This document shows, piece by piece, positions 8,895 through 17,504 of a DNA stretch of 64,000 bases. The first letter of the stretch is position 1. Every line of letters begins with the position of its first letter. The DNA is taken from contig JBBROS010000007.1 in the NCBI GenBank assembly GCA_038229135.1, positions 1 to 64,000 of the forward strand. The letters run 5' to 3'. The notes under the pieces are model-generated. The model ran no database searches and was not told where the DNA came from. It was given only the letters and a program-made list of their open reading frames with translations. The position numbers and the translations under genes were made by a program. The stretch is from JBBROS01 sp038229135. GTDB taxonomy: Bacteria > Pseudomonadota > Alphaproteobacteria > Acetobacterales > Acetobacteraceae.

Positions 8895-10018
8895 CCGACC
8901 AGCTGCTCGTACAGCACCGGGTCCGTCGCACCCTCGGTGTTGAACAGCAGCACGCGGCTGTCCGGTCCCAGCCCCAAGGCCTCCCGATCGTCGCGGCCCA
9001 GCCGCAGCAGCGCTGCCAGCCCGGCGCCCCCCGACTCGCCCGCCACGACCCCCAGGGCCGCCAGTCGCCGCATGGCGTCCACCGCCGCGTCGTCCGGGAT
9101 GGCCATGAACGCCGCCGCCCCGCGCTCCAGCTCCTGCCAGGCGATCAGGCTCGGCTCGCCGCAGGCCAGGCCGGCCATGAGCGTGTCCAGTGCGCCGCCC
9201 ACCGCCGTGATCGCGCCCGCCCGGGCGCTCGCCAGCAGGCAGGCCGCCTCGTCCGGCTCCACCACCACCAGCGCCGGCGCGGGCTCGAGCCGCGACCGCC
9301 CATGAATGGACACGCTGGCCGCCACGCCGCCCACCCCGGCCTGTATGAACACGTGCGTCGGCGCGTCCGGCACCTGGTCCAACGCTTCGTCCACCATCAG
9401 ACGATATCCCTGCATCACCTCCCGCGGCACCTCGGTGTAGCCCGGGTAGGACGTGTCGCTGACCACGAACCAACCCTCCCGCGCCGCCGCCTCGGACGCG
9501 GCCCGCACCGCATCGTCGTAGTTGCCCGGGACTCGCCGCACCTCGGCGCCATACGCCGCGATCGCCGCCACCCGGCCCTCGCTGACCGCCTCGTGCACGA
9601 AGATCACGCAGGCCGCCCCGAACATCTGCGCGCCCCAGGCGACGCTCCGACCATGGTTGCCATCCGTGGCGCTCGTCACCGTCACGCAAGCCGCCTCCTG
9701 CCGCCCCGCCCGCAGCTCGGCCGCAGAGGCCACCACCCCTTGCCGCGCCAGCTCCGCCCGCACCGCGCCCAGCACCGCATAGGCGCCGCCCAGCGCCTTG
9801 AAGCTGCCCAGCCCGAATCGGTCGGCTTCGTCCTTGACGTGCACCGAGGCCACCCCCGCCTCCGCAGCGACGCCGGGCAGCGCTACCAGCCTCGTCGGCG
9901 CATAGCCGGGCCAGGACTCGATCTCGGCCTTCGCCCGCCGGAACCCGGCACTCGTGAGCACGGTCAGCCCCGGCACGCCACGGTGCGGGTTGAGCATGAA
10001 GGGATCGATTGCGGTCAT
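8891..10018 (-). CDS. PLP-dependent lyase of the diaminopropionate ammonia-lyase family
   Basis: A 375-residue fold-type II PLP enzyme. The Schiff-base lysine is Lys74 in KDEADRFGLGSFKALGG, and the phosphate-binding loop region reads TSATDGNHGRSVAWGAQ. This pattern and the length fit diaminopropionate ammonia-lyase (about 400 residues), which splits 2,3-diaminopropionate to pyruvate and ammonia; related threonine or serine deaminases are possible. It is the first gene of a leftward operon with an EamA permease and a hydrolase, each coupled by a four-base overlap. The promoter should lie in the 146-bp divergent gap shared with the ClC gene. Confidence 0.85.
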   Translation of the reverse strand: MTAIDPFMLNPHRGVPGLTVLTSAGFRRAKAEIESWPGYAPTRLVALPGVAAEAGVASVHVKDEADRFGLGSFKALGGAYAVLGAVRAELARQGVVASAAELRAGRQEAACVTVTSATDGNHGRSVAWGAQMFGAACVIFVHEAVSEGRVAAIAAYGAEVRRVPGNYDDAVRAASEAAAREGWFVVSDTSYPGYTEVPREVMQGYRLMVDEALDQVPDAPTHVFIQAGVGGVAASVSIHGRSRLEPAPALVVVEPDEAACLLASARAGAITAVGGALDTLMAGLACGEPSLIAWQELERGAAAFMAIPDDAAVDAMRRLAALGVVAGESGGAGLAALLRLGRDDREALGLGPDSRVLLFNTEGATDPVLYEQLVG

Positions 10019-10164
10019 GCCGCAAGTTGGCGTGCCCGAGGCGGCAGCGATAGCCCTGCCTTGCCGCCCCAGGTTAGCGGATATTCACGTTTCCCGACGG
10101 AAGGTGGATTGATCACGGCGCCCACCGGGCGCAGAACGGACCCCTCGCAACCGGCCGATCGCCC

Positions 10165-11985
10165 ATGGCGCGTCCCACCCTGCTCCAATACAGGCCAGCG
10201 CCAGTCGCAGCCGTGGTCAAACGCGTGTGGCGCCAATGGGTGGACCAGGTGGAGCAGGTGCCGCAGACCCTGCGCGCCCTGGTTCGCGGCGACGAGATAT
10301 GGCTCGTCGTGCTGGCGGCCGCCGTCGGGCTGTGCGCCGGGCTGGTGGTCGTGGCCATGGGCGAGACGGCGCAGCTCATGCACACGGCGTTCTACCGCCT
10401 GGGCCCGGGCGAGTATCTGTCCTCGAGCGTGGCGGTGCAGCCGCTGCTGGCGCTCGTGGTGCCGACGGTCGGCGGCCTCGTGCTCGGCCTGGCGGGGCTG
10501 GCCCTGGCCAAGTGGCGCCCCGGCCGTGTGATCGACCCCATCGAGGCCAACGCGCTCTACGGCGGCCGGATGTCGCTTCGTGACGGCATCGTGGTCGTCG
10601 GCCAGACCGTTTGGTCCAACGGGGTCGGCGCCTCCGTGGGGCTCGAGGCGGGGTATGCGCAGATCGGGTCCGCCATGGCGTCCCGTATCGGCTTTGCCTT
10701 CCGCGTGCGGCGCAGCGACCTCCGGGTGCTCGTGGGCTGTGGCGCAGCCGGCGCCATCGCGGCGGCGTTCGACGCCCCGCTCACGGGCGCCTTCTACGCC
10801 TTCGAGCTCGTGATCGGCACCTACTCGCTGGCCACCCTCGCCCCGGTCGTCATGGCCGCCATCTGCGCTGTCTCGGTCATGCGCGTCATCACCGGGGGCG
10901 GGGTCGGGTTCGACATCCGGGTCCCCTCCTCCATCGAGGCCGTGGACTACGTGCCGCTGCTGGCGCTCGGCATGGTGTGTGCCCTGGGCGGTATCGCGAT
11001 CATGCGCGGCGTGACCGTGGTGGAGGACCTGTTCCGCCGCAGCGGAGTGCCGCCCTGGCTCCGCCCGGCGCTCGGCGGCCTCGCCATCGGATGCCTCGCG
11101 CTCGTGACCCCCGCCGTCCTGTCCTCGGGGCACAGCGCGCTCCGCGTGGCGCTCGATGCCCCCTACACCATGGGCCACATCGCGATGCTCATCGTGCTGA
11201 AATCGGTCGCGTCCGCCATCAGCATCGGGGCCGGGTTCCGCGGCGGCCTCTTCTTCGCATCCCTCTTCCTGGGCGCGCTGCTGGGAAAGCTCTTCGCGGC
11301 GGCCCTGGCCATGGTCACGGTCGTGCAGGCGCTGCCGGCCGTGATCTGCGCGCTGGTGGGCATGAGCGCGCTGGCCGTGGCCGTCGTCGGCGGCCCGCTG
11401 ACCATGGCGTTGTTGGCGCTGGAAAGCACGGGCTCGCTGCCCATGACGGTCGCCGTGCTCGCGGCCTCCGTCGTCAGCGCCATCACGGTGCGCCGCACCT
11501 TCGGCTACAGCTTCGCAACCTGGCGCTTCCACCTCCGCGGCGAGGCCATCCGCAGCGCAGTGGACGTGGGCTGGATGCGTAACCTCACGGTGGGCCGCAT
11601 GATGCGCCGGGAGTTCCGCCGGGTGCCGATCGACATGACGCTCGAGACCTTCCGCCGCAGCTTCGCCCTCGGCAGCGTGGCCCGGGTGATCGCCGTGGAC
11701 GCAGCCGAGCGCTACGCGGGTATCCTTGCCACCAGCGAAGCGCACTCCGCCCCGGACTCGGCCGCGCTGCTCGGAGACGTCGTGCGCCACGACAAGGTTG
11801 TCCTGCTGCCCCAGATGACGATCAAGGAGGCCGTCCAGATGTTCGAGGCGGCCGAAAGCGACGAGCTGGCCGTGGTGGATGGCCCGGAATCGATGAAGGT
11901 CATCGGCGTGCTGACGGAGCAATACGCTTTGCGGCGCTACTCGGAGGAGCTCGAGAAGCAGCGCCGCGAGTTGTCGGGCGAGTAG
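10165..11985 (+). CDS. ClC family chloride channel/transporter with C-terminal CBS region
   Basis: 606 residues from ATG 10165. About 10-12 membrane helices occupy residues 40-450 and a CBS-like cytosolic region follows (from about residue 475, near GRMMRREFRRVPIDM). ClC proteins move chloride or other anions across the inner membrane, as channels or proton antiporters. The gating-glutamate region reads GVGASVGLEAGYAQIG, so the usual GREGP is GLEAG with the Glu kept. The GIFAP-type segment reads GGLFFASLF. The helix equivalent to the proton-glutamate helix reads AFDAPLTGAFYAFELVIG. These changes suggest a divergent subfamily. The gene stops six bases before the convergent PEP-CTERM gene. Confidence 0.9.
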   Translation: MARPTLLQYRPAPVAAVVKRVWRQWVDQVEQVPQTLRALVRGDEIWLVVLAAAVGLCAGLVVVAMGETAQLMHTAFYRLGPGEYLSSSVAVQPLLALVVPTVGGLVLGLAGLALAKWRPGRVIDPIEANALYGGRMSLRDGIVVVGQTVWSNGVGASVGLEAGYAQIGSAMASRIGFAFRVRRSDLRVLVGCGAAGAIAAAFDAPLTGAFYAFELVIGTYSLATLAPVVMAAICAVSVMRVITGGGVGFDIRVPSSIEAVDYVPLLALGMVCALGGIAIMRGVTVVEDLFRRSGVPPWLRPALGGLAIGCLALVTPAVLSSGHSALRVALDAPYTMGHIAMLIVLKSVASAISIGAGFRGGLFFASLFLGALLGKLFAAALAMVTVVQALPAVICALVGMSALAVAVVGGPLTMALLALESTGSLPMTVAVLAASVVSAITVRRTFGYSFATWRFHLRGEAIRSAVDVGWMRNLTVGRMMRREFRRVPIDMTLETFRRSFALGSVARVIAVDAAERYAGILATSEAHSAPDSAALLGDVVRHDKVVLLPQMTIKEAVQMFEAAESDELAVVDGPESMKVIGVLTEQYALRRYSEELEKQRRELSGE

Positions 11986-11991
11986 GCCGGA

Positions 11992-12576
11992 CTAGGTCCG
12001 GGGCTGCCTCCGGGAGAGCGCCAGACCGCCCAGCGCTGCGGCCATCAACGCCATCGTGCCCGGCTCGGGCAGGTCGGCGGGAACGGTCCCGAAATTCACG
12101 GTCACGCTGCCCGTGAGATCGTCCGCCTGGCCCACGAAGGTGAACGCACGCCCCGGGCCGTCGGGCACGAACGAGAACGAGCCCAGGCTCGACCCCGGCG
12201 CGAGCGGGGTTATGCCGACGAAGTCGAACTCGAGGTTCAAGATGCGCGGATCGTCGGGAACGGGAACGGGCCGCGCAAAGGCCGAAGTCAGGACCAGGGA
12301 CGGCCGGAACTGCCTCGCATCGCCAAACGCTCCCGTGGTGCCCGACACCACGACGACGCCCACGTCCAGCAACGAGAACTTTCCGCTCAGCCCCACGGTC
12401 GGGTGAGAGTTCAGCACCTCATCGGCCGAAAGCTTGGCCGCAACGCTAATCGTCACCACGCCGCCACTATCGACGACCGTGTAGCCCGGGATCCAATGCG
12501 CCCCGGCACCATTCGACCAGACGAGCGCTGCCAACATGGCCAGAGCGCCCGCAGAATACCGCTGGCTGGTGATCAT
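11992..12576 (-). CDS. PEP-CTERM sorting domain-containing secreted protein
   Basis: 194 residues from ATG 12576, chosen because a GGAGGT ribosome-binding site lies 7-8 bases upstream and a signal peptide follows (SAGALAMLAALVWSNGAGA). The C-terminus has the classic PEP-CTERM layout: LPEPGTMALMAAALGGLALS and then RRQPRT. Such proteins are cleaved by an exosortase (EpsH-type) and are linked to exopolysaccharide or biofilm. No exosortase gene is present in this window. The central region is not recognised. Confidence 0.88.
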   Translation of the reverse strand: MITSQRYSAGALAMLAALVWSNGAGAHWIPGYTVVDSGGVVTISVAAKLSADEVLNSHPTVGLSGKFSLLDVGVVVVSGTTGAFGDARQFRPSLVLTSAFARPVPVPDDPRILNLEFDFVGITPLAPGSSLGSFSFVPDGPGRAFTFVGQADDLTGSVTVNFGTVPADLPEPGTMALMAAALGGLALSRRQPRT

Positions 12577-12657
12577 GATGCGCACCTCCGAACTACCTCC
12601 ACCTGCGCAGGAATAGTTCGTATGTGCAACATGATTCACCGGCGACTTTGGATTGCC

Positions 12658-13119
12658 CTACGACGGCGTGACCACCAACTCCACCCGACGGTTGCGCGAA
12701 CGGCCGGCCGGGTTGTCGGCCCCGTTCGGCTGCGTGTTCGGCGCCACTGGCCGCCGCTTGCCGAAGCCCTCGACGGTTATCGCGCCGGGCGGGATGCCGC
12801 GGGACATCAAGAACTGCCGCACGGACTCGGCGCGCGCGAGCGAGAGTGCATCGTTGGCAGCATCCGACCCGATGCTGTCCGTGTGCCCCTCTACGCGGAT
12901 CACCGGGTAGGGGTAGGTCTGCCGCATGGAGGCCAACGCCTCGTCGAGCGCGCCCGCCGCCTCGGGACGCAACACCGCCGAGCCGAACGGGAACAGCACG
13001 TCGGCCGACAGCTCATAGCGCCGCAGCGGCACCAGGATGGGCGGCGGGTAGGCCTGGCCCACGCAGCCGGAAAGCAGCAGGAGGGCGGAGAGGGCGCTAC
13101 GGCGCGAGAGCGGTTGCAT
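12658..13119 (-). CDS. OmpA family lipoprotein
   Basis: 153 residues from ATG 13119, which has a GAGG motif six bases upstream; an upstream in-frame ATG at 13137 has no good site. The N-terminus is a lipoprotein signal with lipobox LSGC (SALSALLLLSGC). The C-terminal OmpA/Pal domain includes VLFPFGSAVLRPEA, VEGHTDSIGSDAANDALS and GFGKRRPVAPN, ending NRRVELVV. It should be an outer-membrane-anchored peptidoglycan-binding lipoprotein. It lies upstream of the PEP-CTERM gene on the same strand. Confidence 0.9.
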   Translation of the reverse strand: MQPLSRRSALSALLLLSGCVGQAYPPPILVPLRRYELSADVLFPFGSAVLRPEAAGALDEALASMRQTYPYPVIRVEGHTDSIGSDAANDALSLARAESVRQFLMSRGIPPGAITVEGFGKRRPVAPNTQPNGADNPAGRSRNRRVELVVTPS

Positions 13120-13168
13120 CGAAACCTCGGGCTGCATCCGCTTCGTAACGAAATACGCTCGCGAGAGT

Positions 13169-13672
13169 TCAATGCGTCCGTGCCATCATCCGGTCCAGCA
13201 GCCCAAGCAGCAACGCCGACACCACGAACGCCAGGTGGATCAGCGTGAACCACATCAACTGCTCGCTGCTGTAGTTCTCCGCGTGCATGAAGATCTGCAG
13301 CAGGTGGATCGAGCTGATCGCCACGATCGACGACGCCACCTTCACCTTCAGGCTCCCGCTGTCGAGCTTGCCGAGCCAGCTCAGCTCCTGCCCCTTGCCT
13401 GCGTCATCGAACCGGCTGACGAAGTTCTCGTAGCCCGAGATCATCACCATCACCACGAGCGAGGCGACCAGCGAGGCGTCGATCAGCCCCAGCATGGCGA
13501 GGATCATCTCCTCCTCGTTCATGCTGAACGTGCCCGCAGCCACCTTCAGCAGCTTGCCCGCGAAGCTGACCGCATACACCGCCAGGGCGAGCGCCAGCCC
13601 GGCGTAGAACACCACCAGCAACCACCGCGCGGCAAGCAGGCTGCGCTCGACGAATTGCTCGACCTGTTTCAC
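13169..13672 (-). CDS. UPF0114 (YqhA-like) membrane protein
   Basis: 167 residues from GTG 13672 in a GTGA overlap with the TerC gene. The start VEQFVERSLLAARWLLVVFY matches the YqhA family beginning, with four predicted helices and the conserved KLDSGSLKVKVASSIVAISS segment. The family has no established function. Coupling to terC suggests a shared role in ion or metal homeostasis, which is inference. Confidence 0.9.
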   Translation of the reverse strand: MKQVEQFVERSLLAARWLLVVFYAGLALALAVYAVSFAGKLLKVAAGTFSMNEEEMILAMLGLIDASLVASLVVMVMISGYENFVSRFDDAGKGQELSWLGKLDSGSLKVKVASSIVAISSIHLLQIFMHAENYSSEQLMWFTLIHLAFVVSALLLGLLDRMMARTH

Positions 13673-14658
13673 CGCACCCCCTCCGCCACCCGGCCCGTCC
13701 GCCACAGCGACACCAGCACGCCACCACCCAGGAGCGCCACCGTTACGGCGAGCGTCAACACCGGGTCGGGCTTGGATACCAGGTGCGCCCAGAAGATCTT
13801 GCCCCCGATGAACACCAGGACGAGCGCCAGCGCGTGCCGCAGGTAGTGGAACCGGTGCACCATGGCCGCCACCGCGAAATACAGCGCCCGCAGGCCGAGG
13901 ATGGCGAAGATGTTCGAGGTATAGACGAGGTACGGGTCCGTCGTGATCGCGAACACGGCCGGGATGCTGTCCACCGCGAACACCAGGTCCGCCAGCTCCA
14001 CGAGCACGAGCGCCAGCAGCAGCGGCGTCGCATGCCGCACCATTCGCCCCGAAGCGTCGGGCAGCCGCACCACGAACCGCTCGCCATGCAGCCGGTCCGT
14101 GACCCGGATGCGGCGCTGCAGCCAGCGCAGGAGCGGGTTCTGCGACACGTCGGCCTCCTGCGCCTTCGTCAGCAGCATCTTGGCGCCGGTGAACACCAGG
14201 AAGGCGCCGAACACGAAGAGGATCCAGGCAAACTGCTCGATCAGCGCCGCCCCGAGCGCGATCATGACGCCGCGCAGCAACAGCACGCCCAGGACGCCCC
14301 AGACGAGCACGCGGTGCTGGTAGGCGGGCGGGATGGCGAAGTAGCCGAAGATCATGGAGATGACGAACACGTTGTCGAGCGCCAGCACCTTCTCGACCAT
14401 GAACCCGGTCAGGTAGGCAACCCCGGCCTCCTGCCCGAGCGACCACCACACCCAGGCGCCGAACGCGAGCGACACCGCCACGTAGAATGCCGACAGCTTC
14501 AGGCTTGCGCCGATCCCCATCGGCACGGGTCCGGCGCCCGGCCGCTTGCGGTGCAGCACGCCGAGGTCGAACGCGAGCAGCGCGCCCACGATGGCCAGGA
14601 AGAGGAGCCAAAGCCACAGGGCCTTGCCGAGCAAGGTCACGGTCAGGATATCGGGCAC
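13669..14658 (-). CDS. TerC family integral membrane protein
   Basis: 329 residues from GTG 14658, preferred over an in-frame ATG at 14715 because GGAG lies seven bases upstream and the normal N-terminus VPDILTVTLLGKALWLWLLF follows. TerC features are FMVEKVLALDNVFVISMIFG and VELADLVFAVDSIPAVFAIT, two acidic helices expected to bind metal. The family (TerC, Alx) is tied to tellurite resistance and, more recently, to manganese export. About eight helices are visible. It is the first gene of a two-gene leftward operon with the UPF0114 protein. Confidence 0.93.
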   Translation of the reverse strand: MPDILTVTLLGKALWLWLLFLAIVGALLAFDLGVLHRKRPGAGPVPMGIGASLKLSAFYVAVSLAFGAWVWWSLGQEAGVAYLTGFMVEKVLALDNVFVISMIFGYFAIPPAYQHRVLVWGVLGVLLLRGVMIALGAALIEQFAWILFVFGAFLVFTGAKMLLTKAQEADVSQNPLLRWLQRRIRVTDRLHGERFVVRLPDASGRMVRHATPLLLALVLVELADLVFAVDSIPAVFAITTDPYLVYTSNIFAILGLRALYFAVAAMVHRFHYLRHALALVLVFIGGKIFWAHLVSKPDPVLTLAVTVALLGGGVLVSLWRTGRVAEGVR

Positions 14659-14835
14659 ACGCGATCTCCGGGCAGAACGGCGCACGGCACAACGCCACGC
14701 ACGCTCGTCCGACATCGCAAGGTTGGTTGGCCCGGCAGGCCAACGTCCCTGCCAGAGGGGCCCGGATCGTTGCCACCCTACTTGGTCGAGCGGGCGTTCG
14801 GTTCAACCACGGATCGAGAGCTCGCCGCTTCAATC

Positions 14836-14933
14836 CGTCAGCGCGAGCCGCAGGCGCGGCGATCCAGGGGCCGCCAGGGCAGGTTCCGGTCGCCCCTGGA
14901 TCGCCGCGGCCCGAGCGGGCCTCGCGATGACGA
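14836..14933. repeat. Inverted pair of a dispersed CGTCA...GCGATCCAGGGG repeat
   Basis: Two copies of the same element face each other tail to tail. The plus-strand copy runs 14836-14870 and the minus-strand copy about 14893-14933. The inner arms form a 15-bp perfect inverted repeat: GCGGCGATCCAGGGG at 14856-14870 and CCCCTGGATCGCCGC at 14893-14907. A second palindrome, GGCCCG-AG-CGGGCC, lies at 14908-14921. The pair fills most of the gap between the terC and solute-binding-protein genes and could form a strong hairpin on either transcript. Confidence 0.8.
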
Positions 14934-14947
14934 AGGGTGTGAGGCCG

Positions 14948-16270
14948 CTAAGCCTCGTTCGCCTTCGCCAGCACCGGCTTGAACGCCTCGGTCGCACGCT
15001 TCAGCTCGCTCGCCGGGTCCGCGCCACCGATGATGTTGGTCAGCGCCACCCCGATCGTGTCGCGGAACTCCGTGACGGGCACGATCTCGGGCAACCCGCT
15101 GCGGGCGATCTTGAGGCTCGTCAGCGTCGTGTCGAACCACTCCTTCGGGAACGCGCTCGCCTTCACGATCGCCTCGTCCCCATACGCGCTCGAGCGTGGT
15201 GGCGTCCCCGCCCCGGCGCGCAGCCAGTTCGGGAACATCGTCTTGCTCGTCGCCCACTGCACATACAACCAGGCGGCCGTCTTGTTCTTGCTCGCCGCCG
15301 GGATGCCGATGCCGTCGATGAACGTGGCCGAGTGCTGCGCCTTCGGCCCCGCCGGGATGGGCGCGAACCCGACCTTCCCTACGATCTTGCTTGCCTTCGG
15401 GTCCACCAGCGGCGCCGAGAACCCGATCCCGTCCCACCACATGGCAGCCCGCCCTTGGCCGAACGTCGTCTGGCACTCGTTCCAGTTGAACCCCACCGAG
15501 CCCGGCGGCGCATACTCCCGCATCATCTTCTGATACCAGGTCGCCGCCTCGATCGCGGCCGGCGTGTCCGTCAGCAGCGTGCGGCCATCCGCCGTGATGG
15601 TCTCCTGGTCCCAGCCGAGCAGGATGTTGTCGAACAGCACCACGTTGGCGTTCTTCAGCCCCCGTCCGGTGAAGCCATACACGCCCTTGCTCTTGTCGGT
15701 CAGCTTGGCGGCCGCCGCCATCATCTCGTCATACGTCTTCGGCGGCTGCAGCCCGGCCGCGTCGAACATCTCGCGGTTGTAGAACAGGATGAACAGATCC
15801 TGGTTCAGCGGCAGCACGTTGACCTTGCCGTCCGCCCCCGTGGCCGCGCGGATGGTCGCCGGGCTGAAATCGGCCATGTCGAGCCCGGGCGCCGTCAGCG
15901 CCGGGTTGGCGATCATGGGGCGAAGGTCCTCCATCCAGCGGCCCTTCTCGATCAGCCGCTTCTGCACGTGCATCGCCACGTTCACCACGTCGAAGCTCGG
16001 CCGGCCGGACGCCATCTCGATCGCCACCTTCGGCCGCTGCTGCTGCTCCGGAATCTGCTCGGACCCCACCGAAATCCCGGTCAGCGCCTCGAATTCTTTC
16101 TGGGCCCCCATCAACACGTCACCCCGCGGCGACTTCGCGAAGTTCACCTCGATCTTGGCCCCCTTGGCCTGCTTCCAATCGAACTGACTCTGCGCGTTCG
16201 CCCGCTCCACGATGGCGGGCATGGCAAGGCCGGCGGCGGCCGTGCCCAGAAGCGTGCGGCGTTGGATCAT
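14948..16270 (-). CDS. Extracellular solute-binding protein, family 1 (Tat-type signal)
   Basis: 440 residues from ATG 16270, with GGGAGG eight bases upstream. The N-terminus is a twin-arginine-like signal (MIQRRTLLGTAAAGLAMPAI, with cleavage after ERANAQ). The mature part is a family-1, maltose-type binding protein, with segments such as VNVLPLNQDLFILFYNREMF and AAMWWDGIGFSAPL. It should deliver a sugar or sugar acid to an ABC importer, but no permease or ATPase gene is adjacent. It is divergent from the esterase at 16388 and shares a 117-bp intergenic region with it. Confidence 0.88.
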   Translation of the reverse strand: MIQRRTLLGTAAAGLAMPAIVERANAQSQFDWKQAKGAKIEVNFAKSPRGDVLMGAQKEFEALTGISVGSEQIPEQQQRPKVAIEMASGRPSFDVVNVAMHVQKRLIEKGRWMEDLRPMIANPALTAPGLDMADFSPATIRAATGADGKVNVLPLNQDLFILFYNREMFDAAGLQPPKTYDEMMAAAAKLTDKSKGVYGFTGRGLKNANVVLFDNILLGWDQETITADGRTLLTDTPAAIEAATWYQKMMREYAPPGSVGFNWNECQTTFGQGRAAMWWDGIGFSAPLVDPKASKIVGKVGFAPIPAGPKAQHSATFIDGIGIPAASKNKTAAWLYVQWATSKTMFPNWLRAGAGTPPRSSAYGDEAIVKASAFPKEWFDTTLTSLKIARSGLPEIVPVTEFRDTIGVALTNIIGGADPASELKRATEAFKPVLAKANEA

Positions 16271-16387
16271 GCGAACATCCTCCCGTTCGGGCCTCTGGCG
16301 GGCCCACTGAGCCGGTACGATAGACGGAACGATCGGGTCCGCGCTAGCGTCCCGCACAACGAAGAACAGAACCGGGGGACCGCGCCA

Positions 16388-17413
16388 ATGCTGCGCCATT
16401 TGACACTCGCCCTGCTGCTGGCCATGGCCGTGCAGACCGCCGCTCCCGCCTCCGCTTACGAGGTCGAGCGAGTGGGCTCCTTGTTCGTCGGCGGCCGTAT
16501 CGCCGCCGTCAGCGGCCAGCCCGTGACTCAGGCGCGCTACACCGCCTCTGGCCCGCTCATGACGATGGACCCGAACGGCGAGTATGTGGCCGGGCAAATG
16601 TATGCGCACTACACGCGCCTCGCGAACCCGCGCTCCCGCTACCCGCTGATGCTCTGGCACGGCGGTGGCCTGTCCGGCTCGGTGTATCAGACCAAGCCCG
16701 ACGGCGCCCCGGGCTGGGAGGACTTCTTCCTGCGCGCCGGCCACACCGTGTACGTCTCGGACGCGTTCGAGCGTGGCCGCTCCGGTTTCCCGCGCGCGGA
16801 TATGGCCGAGGGCGCGCCTGTATTCCGCCCTATGCAACAGGCTTGGGAGCTGTTCCGCATGGGCCCGGCCGGAAGCTGGTCCATAGACCCGGCGAAGCGC
16901 GTGGCCTACCCCGACTCCCGCTTCCCCGCCGCCAGCGCCGAAGGCATGGCCCGCATGGCCGTGCCGCGCTGGACCACGAGCGACGCCACAACTCAGGCCG
17001 CCTACGACGCTTACGTGCAAGCCGTAGGCCCATCGCTCGTCGTGGTTCACAGCCAGGGCGCCGCCTTCGCGATGCAGGCGGCCCTTACCGCGCCCGACCG
17101 CATCAAGGCCCTTGTCGTCGTGGAAGGCTCCGGCGCGCCCGACCCGGCCAAGGTGGACTTGGCGCGCGTGAAGGACATTCCGCACCTCTTTGTCTGGGGC
17201 GACCACACGGATGCAGCCCCCTGGCCCGCGCTCCGCGCCGCCGCCGACCGATACGCACAGGCCCTTCGCGATGCCGGCGGCACGGCGGACGTGCTGGAGC
17301 TGCCCAAGCAGGGCGTGAGCGGCAACACGCACATGATGATGCTGGACGACAACTCGAACCAGGTCGCCACCTTAATCCAGGCATGGCTGGAGAAGCACGG
17401 CGCGATGAAATAG
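16388..17413 (+). CDS. Secreted alpha/beta hydrolase, esterase-713-like
   Basis: 341 residues from ATG 16388 with a signal peptide (MLRHLTLALLLAMAVQTAAP, cleavage near ASA). It resembles the unusual bacterial esterase described from Alcaligenes (esterase 713): GSLFVGGRIAAVSG near the N-terminus, then LMLWHGGGLSGSVYQTKPDG and GWEDFFLRAGHTVYVSDAFE. The nucleophile elbow is VVVHSQGAAF, the likely acid is the Glu of VVVEGSGAP, and the histidine is in SGNTHMMML, giving the Ser-Glu-His triad of that family. The natural substrate is unknown. Its place beside sugar-acid genes would allow a lactonase or ester-hydrolysis role, but that is speculative. Confidence 0.82.
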   Translation: MLRHLTLALLLAMAVQTAAPASAYEVERVGSLFVGGRIAAVSGQPVTQARYTASGPLMTMDPNGEYVAGQMYAHYTRLANPRSRYPLMLWHGGGLSGSVYQTKPDGAPGWEDFFLRAGHTVYVSDAFERGRSGFPRADMAEGAPVFRPMQQAWELFRMGPAGSWSIDPAKRVAYPDSRFPAASAEGMARMAVPRWTTSDATTQAAYDAYVQAVGPSLVVVHSQGAAFAMQAALTAPDRIKALVVVEGSGAPDPAKVDLARVKDIPHLFVWGDHTDAAPWPALRAAADRYAQALRDAGGTADVLELPKQGVSGNTHMMMLDDNSNQVATLIQAWLEKHGAMK

Positions 17414-17504
17414 GGCGTCCCTGCTTCCAGCGGGCGCGTTGACAGGCTGGCGCCGTGCGGCCAGCCTCCCCATGCCCAACGGCCAATCAACGGAAACGCC
17501 CACC

